Part shown: piece after piece, positions 37,157-44,718 of the stretch
How the letters are laid out: the number at the start of each line of letters is the position of its first letter
Position numbering within the stretch: the stretch's first letter is position 1
Origin: Vibrio coralliirubri
Lineage (GTDB): Bacteria > Pseudomonadota > Gammaproteobacteria > Enterobacterales > Vibrionaceae
Reading direction: 5' to 3'
Assembly (NCBI RefSeq): GCF_024347375.1
Contig: NZ_AP025470.1
Location: 744,001 to 808,000, forward strand
DNA length: 64,000 bases
Program-made: the position numbers and the translations under genes
Notes under the pieces: generated by a model
Database searches by the model: none
Told to the model about the DNA's origin: nothing
Seen by the model: only the letters and a program-made list of their open reading frames with translations

Positions 37157-38320
37157 TTAAAACGCTTCGTTGATCGACAGATAAAGGCCTTGTGCATCAT
37201 TAGAGCCAAAGCCGAGGTCGACACGAACGTTCATACGAGGTTGGAGTTCATAACGATAGCCAACGCCGTAGCTGTAAATTTTATCCTGATACAGGTCATT
37301 GATGTTTTCAGCCGTTGTTGCGAGACCGGCCCACATCGTAAAGCCGTGTTTGGTGTAATCACCATTGCTCATAAATGACTGGCGATACTCCATGGTGTGC
37401 TCGACGCTGTGCATATCACGGTAGCGTCCGTAATAGATGCCACGCATGGAATCTTGGCCGCCAAAGGTTGGCAGTTCGTAATAGGGAACATCGCCTGCGC
37501 TTAAGTTTGCAGTATTGAGAAAAGCCAAGGTGGAGCCTTTGATTGGTGTCCAATACAGACGGTAATCGGCTTCAGCTTTTTCAAAATTGGAGTCACTGCC
37601 AAAGTTGTCTTGGTAGCTCGCATATTCAAGGCTCAGAAACTGACCTTGACGAGCATTTACTGCGATGTCGCGGGTATCCCATTGTAAGGCTACACCTACC
37701 CCGAGCGTGAAGGAGTTATCTTGACCGTAGATAAAATCGGTATCTTGAGCGACGTTTGATGAAATAGATTCTTCAATCGCCTTTTTGTACTGCAAGCGAA
37801 GTATTGGCCCTAGGTAAATGTTGTTACCCAAGTGCATTCCGAGATCAGCGTTGTAGGTGACGAAGTCATAGTCGACTAAGTTCTCTTCATCTTTACCGTT
37901 ATTGGCCCCTGACTGATAACCAGTACCGAAATAGTACAAGCTTTGTTTGCCCATCGATAATTGGCCGAAGTAGCGCAGTTTATTCTGTGGAGAAAATATT
38001 TTTTGTTTGGAGCGAACACCAAAACCGACACCGCTATCCATTTCATTGGCGATACCCACTAATGTGATGGAAGATCGTTGAGTTTTACTCGGTTGTTCAG
38101 GTGTCGTGTTAAATGAGTACAATCCACCGATGGCAAGCATAAAGCCAGTTTCTGGCATGTAAGCCGGGCCCCCAAGCAGTGAAAATAATCCGTTATCTTT
38201 GTTGTCTGGTGTTGAGTGGGGAACGGTATCTTCTTGTGCTAAAGAAGTAGAAGAGAATCCAAGAAGCAGGGAGCAGATCCATTGCAACGAGCCAAAAATA
38301 GTCGTTGTTTTACGTAGCAT
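37157..38320 (-). CDS. Omp85-type outer-membrane barrel protein without POTRA domains
   Basis: 387 residues: signal peptide (to about residue 28, SLAQ), then a barrel like the BamA/TamA surface-antigen domain. The conserved loop 6 region is seen in GGQDSMRGIYYGRYRDM, and the end GLYLSINEAF is aromatic. Full Omp85 proteins carry POTRA domains; here only about 30 residues precede the barrel, so this is a POTRA-less single-barrel member. Such proteins are widespread, with unclear roles. Its operon partner follows nine bases downstream. Confidence 0.72.
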   Translation of the reverse strand: MLRKTTTIFGSLQWICSLLLGFSSTSLAQEDTVPHSTPDNKDNGLFSLLGGPAYMPETGFMLAIGGLYSFNTTPEQPSKTQRSSITLVGIANEMDSGVGFGVRSKQKIFSPQNKLRYFGQLSMGKQSLYYFGTGYQSGANNGKDEENLVDYDFVTYNADLGMHLGNNIYLGPILRLQYKKAIEESISSNVAQDTDFIYGQDNSFTLGVGVALQWDTRDIAVNARQGQFLSLEYASYQDNFGSDSNFEKAEADYRLYWTPIKGSTLAFLNTANLSAGDVPYYELPTFGGQDSMRGIYYGRYRDMHSVEHTMEYRQSFMSNGDYTKHGFTMWAGLATTAENINDLYQDKIYSYGVGYRYELQPRMNVRVDLGFGSNDAQGLYLSINEAF

Positions 38321-38508
38321 GGTGCACTCATGTGTTCACTAAAAGAGGGAGTATCTATGCCTGCGCTACGAGGAGGTAATGATCCGTTTTAATATCTGAT
38401 ATGTGTTAAGTGTATATCGTTGTAGGAATAAGGCTTGGAGCACCATCTTGACCGATTTCAAAATGGTGCATGTAAAATAGATGGGCTATTTTATTTGGAC
38501 GAGTAAAC

Positions 38509-39279
38509 TCATAATCCGGCGAAACGATAGGTAACCCCAAATTCAAATGACCAGCCTAAATCTCGTTGTATCAAAGCGCTGTCGCTGTCGTGATGAATTA
38601 AGTCTGCTCGAGCGATACCAATCCAAGTTGGCGTGAACTCATAGAGCCCGATTAACCCCGCTTGATAAACAAACGTCGACCCTGCATCAAACTGGTTTAA
38701 CCCTGAGGCAGAAGCTTCGGTGTTAGAAATACCATAAAGGTGATTGGACAGTTTCTTGTCACGATAATCGATTTCTAGGTAGGGCGTAATGGTGAATGGC
38801 TGCGTCCAGGTTTCTAATGTTCTGCCTAAGTGAAGCTGAACTTCGTAGCCGTTATGTTCTGAAGTCACATCGTGTAAGTAGGTGAGGCGTGCGCCAACCG
38901 TACCTAATGTTATCCCCAGCTCTCCATTACCATCTCTGTCTTGAATGCCGTTGGGTAGGTCGACAAAAGTGTCTGACACCTCAGCAAAACGCCAGTTTCC
39001 AGATAGCCCGACGTAAGGCAGCAGTTGCCAATTGGCTAAGCTGCCATCAATAAAGCCTTTTGGGCCTGAGTAGAATAGGTTGGGTGTCGCGCCAAATTGA
39101 GGGGCACTTTTAGTGGAGAAAACACTTTCACCATAGGTAATGCTGCCTCCGATGATTCCGAACTCTTTATTCGCAAGGTGTTCATCGGCAAAGTCTTCAC
39201 CAGCAAAGTTTTCATCGGCAAAGGAAGGTTGAGTGCTGCAAAAAAGAATGGATAGCGAGAGGGTGATTCGACGAACCAT
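38509..39279 (-). CDS. MipA/OmpV-like outer-membrane protein
   Basis: About 256 residues from MVRRITLSLS; signal peptide ends near SFA. The mature N-terminus has an acidic repeated stretch (DENFAGEDFADEHLANKEF), reflected in DNA as repeats of about 15 bases. The rest resembles MipA/OmpV barrels (FGIIGGSITYGESVFS, LLPYVGLSGNWRF, FEFGVTYRFAGL). These are outer-membrane proteins, some linked to murein or to salinity response. The assignment is moderate. It lies 190 bases upstream of the Omp85-type gene on the same strand, with no terminator seen between. Confidence 0.6.
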   Translation of the reverse strand: MVRRITLSLSILFCSTQPSFADENFAGEDFADEHLANKEFGIIGGSITYGESVFSTKSAPQFGATPNLFYSGPKGFIDGSLANWQLLPYVGLSGNWRFAEVSDTFVDLPNGIQDRDGNGELGITLGTVGARLTYLHDVTSEHNGYEVQLHLGRTLETWTQPFTITPYLEIDYRDKKLSNHLYGISNTEASASGLNQFDAGSTFVYQAGLIGLYEFTPTWIGIARADLIHHDSDSALIQRDLGWSFEFGVTYRFAGL

Positions 39280-39398
39280 AATCAATACTCCGTTATTGTA
39301 ATAAATATCAAGAACGGAGTATGTCGATTAAAATTTCATCGGGACTACAGCTATTACGAAAACGACGATCAAAGGTGTCGTAATTAGGAAGACTGTGG

Positions 39399-39842
39399 TT
39401 AGCGTTTGGCTAGCAGGCGATCGAGGTGGTTGGCAAACTCACGACGGTCGGTTTGAGAAAGGGCACTTGGTCCACCCGTTTGGATGCCACTTGAGCGCAT
39501 GGTATCCATAAAGTCACGAATGTTCAGACGCGCTTTGATGGTCTCTTTGGTGTAAAGCTCACCACGAGAGCTGAGGGCTTGCCCACCTTTGGTGATCACT
39601 TCGTCAGCCAGAGGGATATCGGATGTAATCACAAGATCGCCAGGTTCAGTGCGTTTTACGATTTCATCATCAGCAATATCAAATCCGCTTGGCACTTGAA
39701 TCGAGTGAATGTTATTACGTTTAGGAACGGGAACCAGATGGTTTGCCACAAAGGTACATTCAACCCCTGTGCGCTCAGCTGCGCGTACGATTGTTTCTCG
39801 GATAACCTTTGGACAAGCGTCCGCATCAACCCATATCTTCAT
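39399..39842 (-). CDS. yaiI: YaiI/YqxD family protein (UPF0178)
   Basis: 147 residues with the family signature [22 protein letters not shown] (Asp residues at 6 and 8), [13 protein letters not shown] and the end [12 protein letters not shown]. The family is PIN-like in its acidic residues, but the activity is not established. Single minus-strand gene, just downstream of the KfrA-like gene and probably read with it (38 bases between). Confidence 0.9.
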   Translation of the reverse strand: MKIWVDADACPKVIRETIVRAAERTGVECTFVANHLVPVPKRNNIHSIQVPSGFDIADDEIVKRTEPGDLVITSDIPLADEVITKGGQALSSRGELYTKETIKARLNIRDFMDTMRSSGIQTGGPSALSQTDRREFANHLDRLLAKR

Positions 39843-39880
39843 AGTGTTCTATTTCTCTGTTAGCTTATTGCTCAGTTGCC

Positions 39881-40168
39881 TTATTGCTCAGTTAGTTTAG
39901 CTTCAAGTATGGCAACGCGAGCGGTGAGTTCAAGGATTTGCTTTTCTAGCTGGCTAACACGATCAAGTGCCGGCTCTTCTTGTGTCGCGACTTCAACTTT
40001 AGGAACGCGATTTGCGCTTTTCCAGCTCTTGATAGTCGTGATTAAAGCGGGCATCGGAACGGATGTGCTCATACGAGCCTTAACTAAAGCAACTGTCGGC
40101 TCTTTCCCTTGCGCTTGCAGTCCTTCAAGCACTGATTTCAACTCTTCAGAAACATCTTTTGTCAGCAT
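39881..40168 (-). CDS. KfrA-N-like DNA-binding protein with coiled coil
   Basis: 95 residues from MLTKDVSEEL. Residues about 1-55 (VLEGLQAQGKEPTVALVKARM...ALITTIKSWK) follow the pattern of the KfrA N-terminal helix-turn-helix domain (GKxPTVAxVRxxL...LxxWK). Residues 65-95 form a short leucine-zipper-type coiled coil (LDRVSQLEKQILELTARVAILEAKL), so it is likely a dimer. An ATG at 40180 is possible, but GGAGG precedes 40168 well. It may bind DNA and act as a small regulator. It is divergent from the CsrB sRNA. Confidence 0.6.
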   Translation of the reverse strand: MLTKDVSEELKSVLEGLQAQGKEPTVALVKARMSTSVPMPALITTIKSWKSANRVPKVEVATQEEPALDRVSQLEKQILELTARVAILEAKLTEQ

Positions 40169-40245
40169 GTTGACCTCCATTTTTAGTCTTCAGTCATTTT
40201 ACTCGCTCTGGTGAATGATAGCGAATCATAAAACCGCCCATGACT

Positions 40246-40263
40246 TGTGAGAGATCTCTTACA
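40246..40263 (+). promoter_or_regulatory. UvrY/VarA (GacA-type) box before the CsrB sRNA
   Basis: TGTGAGAGATCTCTTACA is an 18-bp palindrome with one mismatch to the ideal TGTAAGAGATCTCTTACA bound by the BarA/UvrY (VarS/VarA in Vibrio) response regulator. It is about 140 bases upstream of the sRNA promoter. The AT-rich stretch between is of the type bent by IHF in related genes. Confidence 0.8.
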
Positions 40264-40393
40264 AAGGCTGTGAGATAACACGAATACATCGCTAGAGATA
40301 TTGATGTGCATATAGTTAAGGTATTGAATTTTATTTGTTTTATATAATTAACAACTTTCTTGAATTCAAAATGTGATGCAAATCTATTGTCCG

Positions 40394-40833
40394 AAATCCT
40401 AAATCGCGTAAATTAAACCTTGTCGGAAGGATTCTGACACGGAACAGGAAAGCACCAAGGATTTGGTTATCTTCAGGATGAAGATTTGGTTACTTAGGAT
40501 TGAGTGATCAAGCATGGAGCGTAAGGACATTGTAGGGATACAGTCAGTTAACAGGAAGTTAGCTGCAACGGAATGACAATGGACACCTTTAGGATTAAAG
40601 GGTTGGATTAGCATCAGGACGATGTAAAGGACACCGCTCACGGAACAAGTGATGTGCGCTAACTAGGATTGTTAGCTTTCAGGATGATTGGACACCGCTA
40701 GGACGGCGAAGTAAAGGAAAGAGCTGAAGGATTACAGCCACTATTATGGATGATGCATGGAGCATTAATTAGTAGCCGGACTGCTGCGAGTAAGACCCTA
40801 GCCCTGACACTTCGGTGTCGGGGCTTTTCTTTT
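40394..40833 (+). ncRNA. csrB: CsrB-family regulatory RNA
   Basis: About 440 nt without a credible protein. I count 27 GGA motifs between 40420 and 40800, many as AGGA or CAGGATG in predicted hairpin loops, the hallmark of RNAs that sequester CsrA. Promoter: TTGAAT (40360-40365), 17 bp, TCTATT (40383-40388). Terminator: GCCCTGACAC-TTCG-GTGTCGGGGC followed by TTTTCTTTT (40801-40833). A UvrY-type box lies upstream. CsrA titration by CsrB alters carbon storage, motility and quorum-sensing outputs in Vibrio. One of the several copies expected in this genus. Confidence 0.92.
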
Positions 40834-40936
40834 CCTGAGGCTTTCTCTGTCTAGGAGGCTCTTTTTAATCGAGAGCTTTTTCATCTAAGAGCGCAACATC
40901 TGCTTTTCTGCTAATGGTCAACACAAGGAGTGTTTT

Positions 40937-41455
40937 ATGACGATAGCAACCTCAAGAACGCTGTTGGTACCTTATACTGAACAGCTAGAACTCGACTTTA
41001 TCAAGTTAAATTGCTGCCCCATTAATCGTGCTGAAATGAATGGACCTCACTCTATCACCTCTGCGAAGCATCTTTTTCAAGAAATACTGCAAGATAACGT
41101 AGGCTTTTGCCGCGCGATCATCCACAACCAAACCCGTGAATATCTTGGACATGTCTTTGTTTCATCGGAAAAGGGTAAGCATGAATTTGGCTTTATTTTG
41201 GATAAAGAATATTGGAATCAAGGTTTTGCTAGTGAGGTACTAAAGCCTTTCTTTAGTTTAGTGCGTTTTGAAGAGCGCCTAACGAATGTTGTTGCGACTG
41301 TGAATGTCGGCCACAACCCATCGATTAAGCTATTAGAAAAATTAGGCTTTGCATTTAAAGAGACCAAACAAGATCAGTTTGGCCCTTATCATGAATATCG
41401 TTATACCGAGTATTGCGACGTTACATTCTATGAGGCTGTAGCTCAAACCGCATAG
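40937..41455 (+). CDS. GNAT-family N-acetyltransferase (RimJ/RimL-like)
   Basis: 172 residues. The GNAT core is visible: FGFILDKEYWNQGFASEVLKPF (acetyl-CoA loop, here QGFAS) and VNVGHNPSIKLLEKLGF near the end. It would acetylate an unidentified amine, possibly a protein N-terminus or small molecule. AAGGAG precedes the ATG ideally. The last 35 bases overlap the converging DUF3301 gene. Located just after csrB. Confidence 0.8.
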   Translation: MTIATSRTLLVPYTEQLELDFIKLNCCPINRAEMNGPHSITSAKHLFQEILQDNVGFCRAIIHNQTREYLGHVFVSSEKGKHEFGFILDKEYWNQGFASEVLKPFFSLVRFEERLTNVVATVNVGHNPSIKLLEKLGFAFKETKQDQFGPYHEYRYTEYCDVTFYEAVAQTA

Positions 41456-41729
41456 AACGGAAACCCACCATGGTCAGTTTCCCTTGGTACAGGTCATCAC
41501 CCAACGCTGAAAACTCAAATTGATACACGGTGTGCCAGCGCCAAATGGTGGTGAGCTCATGGCGCATCTTAAGTTTATGACCATTAAAGGCAACACTTAA
41601 TAGCTGTAGGTCGAGCTCTTTACATTTTCTCGCAATGGCAGCTTTCGCAAGCTCGGATTGCCTGCGCTGCTGCCAAAACAGAAAGCAAAAGAAGCACAGC
41701 ATCAAAATAGCCAATAAGTTATCTATCAT
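41421..41729 (-). CDS. DUF3301 membrane-anchored protein
   Basis: 102 residues: an N-terminal transmembrane helix (LLAILMLCFFCFLFWQQRRQ) then a soluble part with DUF3301 features (AIARKCKELDLQLL, WRWHTVYQFEFSALGDDLYQGKL). Function unknown. It overlaps the end of the acetyltransferase gene tail to tail and precedes no obvious operon partner; the DUF3549 gene lies about 85 bases upstream on the same strand. Confidence 0.8.
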   Translation of the reverse strand: MIDNLLAILMLCFFCFLFWQQRRQSELAKAAIARKCKELDLQLLSVAFNGHKLKMRHELTTIWRWHTVYQFEFSALGDDLYQGKLTMVGFRSMRFELQPHRM

Positions 41730-41813
41730 TTAATCCATACTTCCTTTTATCTCTCTATTCCGTTCGTGATTTGAGCTTTTTCTTATGAGCTACTGAGCTG
41801 TTATGTCTGGTAT

Positions 41814-42854
41814 CTATTGCGACTTAGCCGCTTGTTGTAATTCAACAAGTGCATTGGCAAGTTCTGGTGATGGGTTCGAATTCAACAACGGCAAAAATAC
41901 CATTCTTAGTGTCGGAATCATCACTAAATCTGCAAATAACTGATTGAACAGGTTCTGGTTGCCTGTTTGTGCGAGGCGTAACAAGAATTGCTCAGCAATC
42001 GATGGATCTTGCAGTGCGTGCCAGCTACGACCAGCCAAACCAATTAACACCTCTTGATGGCTTAAGCGTGGGCTCGCCAGTACTTGGTTAATTACGGAAT
42101 TCGTTGTGCTTTGCTCTGCGCCAGAAAGGGCACGTACCAGTGCCGACAGTAAGAACAGATCCGGCTCTTGGCTGTTAATCTCATTTTCTGCCATCTCTTG
42201 TAAGCGTTGAGCCAGCTTGTCATTGATTTGCGTGTGCTCAAGCGCCCCTAGTGTTGCGTATAGAGGTTCTGATGGCAGTTTGTTCAATGCTTTGCGAATC
42301 GCGACACCATTTTGTTGGCTGCCTAAGCGAGCACACATATCAGTGATGCCTTGTAGGCCAACGGTTTTCCAGTTGTCCCAACCGAGTTCGCCTGTGAAAT
42401 AGTGTTGAGCGTGTTCGTAGTATTGGCTCGTTGCAAGGTCTAAACCTGCTCTTACTTGGCTATGGAACACGGCCATTTTGTCTTCTGAAGGCTTGAAAGT
42501 ATATGGGTTGTTAGACAGCTTTTGTTGTTGCTCTTCGCTGATCTCACCGTTCAAACGTGTGCCCATCGCTTCGATAACAAACTTAAGGAAATTGCCGACA
42601 TCACCTTGATGTAATAGGCCTCTTTCGTCCAGTTTGAATTTTAGGAACCAGATCCACGGTTGTTTGTGTTCGTTCCAGTAACTAATCGCTAAGTGAGCTT
42701 GTTTCTGAAGTGGAAATGGGTACGGCTGTTTCCCTTGCTCAACATCAGAGAATAAGGTGTTGTCGATCTTCTGAATACGGCGACCTAGGTCGTAGATATC
42801 GTATTGGCAACCGCTATTCTTTAGTAACTGAGTGAGCGTGTGAATCGTTTCCAT
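41814..42854 (-). CDS. DUF3549 family protein
   Basis: 346 residues, recognised by SGCQYDIYDLGRRIQKI and WIWFLKFKLDERGLL. No signal peptide or membrane helix. Function unknown. It is divergent from yqcC and in the same direction as DUF3301, with which it likely forms an operon. Vibrio and relatives keep DUF3301, DUF3549, yqcC and truC together, from memory. Confidence 0.8.
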   Translation of the reverse strand: METIHTLTQLLKNSGCQYDIYDLGRRIQKIDNTLFSDVEQGKQPYPFPLQKQAHLAISYWNEHKQPWIWFLKFKLDERGLLHQGDVGNFLKFVIEAMGTRLNGEISEEQQQKLSNNPYTFKPSEDKMAVFHSQVRAGLDLATSQYYEHAQHYFTGELGWDNWKTVGLQGITDMCARLGSQQNGVAIRKALNKLPSEPLYATLGALEHTQINDKLAQRLQEMAENEINSQEPDLFLLSALVRALSGAEQSTTNSVINQVLASPRLSHQEVLIGLAGRSWHALQDPSIAEQFLLRLAQTGNQNLFNQLFADLVMIPTLRMVFLPLLNSNPSPELANALVELQQAAKSQ

Positions 42855-42941
42855 AGTAATAAAGCTCCTAACTTTCTTTCCTAAATAGATGGTACTCTAT
42901 GCCCCAATTTCAAGGTCACTAGATAAATAACTTGGTGAAAA

Positions 42942-43256
42942 ATGACAGCAGCCACAAAGTTACCTCTTTTACTTCAACAATTAGAACAACAAATGCGCCA
43001 ATGTTCCCTATGGAGTGCGCTTCCGCCTTCGGATGAAGCTCTGGCGAGCGTAGAGCCTTTTGCTATTGATTCTCTACAGCCAGAAGAGTGGTTGCAGTGG
43101 ATCTTTATCGTTAAGATCAACGCAATGATGGATGCGAAAATGGCGCTACCGAAGGGCTTTGCTATCCATCCTTATTTTGGTGAAGTGTGGAAAAATGAGG
43201 CAGACAAGGTCGAACTGCTAGTGACAATTCAGAGCATTGATGAGGTATGCGCGTAA
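42942..43256 (+). CDS. yqcC: YqcC family protein (DUF446)
   Basis: 104 residues, with PLLLQQLEQQMRQCSLW, LQPEEWLQWIFIVKINAMMDAK and the end YFGEVWKN characteristic of YqcC. Small, all-helical and of unknown function. It overlaps the truC start by one base (TAATG), so the pair is translationally coupled, as in E. coli. Confidence 0.9.
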   Translation: MTAATKLPLLLQQLEQQMRQCSLWSALPPSDEALASVEPFAIDSLQPEEWLQWIFIVKINAMMDAKMALPKGFAIHPYFGEVWKNEADKVELLVTIQSIDEVCA

Positions 43257-44005
43257 TGTTAGAGATCATTTATCAAGATGAGTATTTTGTCGCGGTGAAT
43301 AAGCCCGCTGGCATGCTAGTGCATCGTTCATGGCTGGATAAACACGAAACGCAATTTGTTATGCAGACACTGCGTGATCAAATTGGTCAGCATGTATTTC
43401 CATTGCATCGTTTAGACAGACCGACATCGGGTGTGTTGGTGTTTGCGTTGTCGAGTGAGGTTGCTTCACAGGTGATGCCAATGTTCGCTAATCATGAGAT
43501 GCAAAAAACCTATCATGCGATTGTTCGTGGTTGGATAGAAGAGGGCGATACGCTCGATTATGCACTTAAGGTTGAGCTGGATAAGATCGCAGATAAGTTC
43601 GCGAAAGAAGACAAAGAAGCGCAAGAGGCGGTGACAGTCTATGAACCGCTAGCAAAAGTAGAAGTGCCATATTCAACAGGGCGTTTTCCTACGAGCCGCT
43701 ACTGCTTGGTTGAGATGATGCCAAAGACAGGTCGCAAACATCAGCTGCGTCGTCACATGGCTCACCTAAGACATCCGATAGTGGGTGATACCTCGCATGG
43801 TGATGGTAAGCACAATCGACTGTTCCGTGATGATTTAGATTCGCACCGTTTGTTGTTGCACGCTTCAGAGCTTCGCTTTATTCACCCTTTCACAAAAGAA
43901 GAGTTGGTTATGAAGGCCAACCTTGATGAAACTTGGCTAAGGTTGTTTGAAACCTTTGAGTGGGATACTAACTTAATCGATGCTCAAACTTGCTTGTCTA
44001 AGTAA
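43256..44005 (+). CDS. truC: tRNA pseudouridine(65) synthase TruC
   Basis: 249 residues from MLEIIYQDEYFVAVNKPAGMLVH, which matches E. coli TruC; an upstream in-frame ATG at 43247 adds only three residues. The RluA-family active site HRLDRPTSGVLVF with catalytic Asp is clear. It makes pseudouridine at position 65 of tRNAs. Downstream is a strong bidirectional terminator shared with yaeH. Confidence 0.95.
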   Translation: MLEIIYQDEYFVAVNKPAGMLVHRSWLDKHETQFVMQTLRDQIGQHVFPLHRLDRPTSGVLVFALSSEVASQVMPMFANHEMQKTYHAIVRGWIEEGDTLDYALKVELDKIADKFAKEDKEAQEAVTVYEPLAKVEVPYSTGRFPTSRYCLVEMMPKTGRKHQLRRHMAHLRHPIVGDTSHGDGKHNRLFRDDLDSHRLLLHASELRFIHPFTKEELVMKANLDETWLRLFETFEWDTNLIDAQTCLSK

Positions 44006-44064
44006 GTCTCGCGTGTTTTAAGCAATCGCGAGTCTAAGTGAATAGAGAAAATAGAATAAAAAAC

Positions 44065-44096
44065 AAAGGGCTGATAGTGATATCAGCCCTTTTTGT
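44065..44096. terminator. Bidirectional terminator between truC and yaeH
   Basis: AAAGGGCTGATA-GTGA-TATCAGCCCTTT, a perfect 12-bp stem, followed by TT and preceded by A-rich sequence. Confidence 0.9.
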
Positions 44097-44153
44097 ATCT
44101 GTATAACCTTAACGGCATAACTAATGTTGGTTAGTTATTAGTTAGTCGCGGGA

Positions 44154-44537
44154 TCATTTTAGCTTTTCTAGATCGGCTTCGATCTCAGCGATCTTACTTG
44201 ATACCACTTTCTCTAGATGGCGTAAGTCGGTAAGGATCTTCTGCTTCACATCCACCTCAGCCGTTGGCGTCGGTTTGGTGATCTTGTTGAGCTCATCAAT
44301 CACAAGAGTGAGGTTGCGGTTAATCTCAGTCACTTCTTTGTATTGATTATTGCCACCGCTAACAAGCACACTTTTTACTTGTCGTGGGTACTTAAACTTA
44401 ACGCTTTTCGCGAACAGTTCACCTTTCTGCTTACGAAAGTAAATCTTCAGGATATCTTTGTGCGCTTCTTGGCGAAGGGAGTAACGTTCAATCTGTTTAG
44501 GTTCGTGGATACCTAAGCCAGTGAGGTTTGGATACAT
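44154..44537 (-). CDS. yaeH: YaeH family protein (UPF0325)
   Basis: 127 residues that follow E. coli YaeH throughout ([51 protein letters not shown]). The C-terminus is a coiled coil. Function unknown. In E. coli dapD lies between yaeH and glnD; here the 180 bases between yaeH and glnD hold no gene. GAGG-type site is seen before the ATG. Confidence 0.92.
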   Translation of the reverse strand: MYPNLTGLGIHEPKQIERYSLRQEAHKDILKIYFRKQKGELFAKSVKFKYPRQVKSVLVSGGNNQYKEVTEINRNLTLVIDELNKITKPTPTAEVDVKQKILTDLRHLEKVVSSKIAEIEADLEKLK

Positions 44538-44718
44538 AAGCGACCTCTAGGTTATGAATGTAATACTTTTATGTAATTGACTTGATCAATGTAGCAGCCT
44601 AACGACGAGCTAGATAGTTGATATCTGTGAATTGATTGTAAGTTGTGGGCAAGATCGCTCTCTATCTTTACCCACACTTATTTGGTTATTAAACCTGCTT
44701 TTAGACTGAATTCGCTTT

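Noticed and set aside
40399..40641. 80-codon minus-strand reading frame in the csrB region
   Set aside because: It is antisense to the GGA-rich sRNA and without a ribosome site; the GGA spacing, promoter and terminator explain the region better.
44538..44718. Missing dapD between yaeH and glnD as a deletion
   Set aside because: dapD can lie elsewhere in vibrios; there is no remnant here, so no recent deletion can be claimed.
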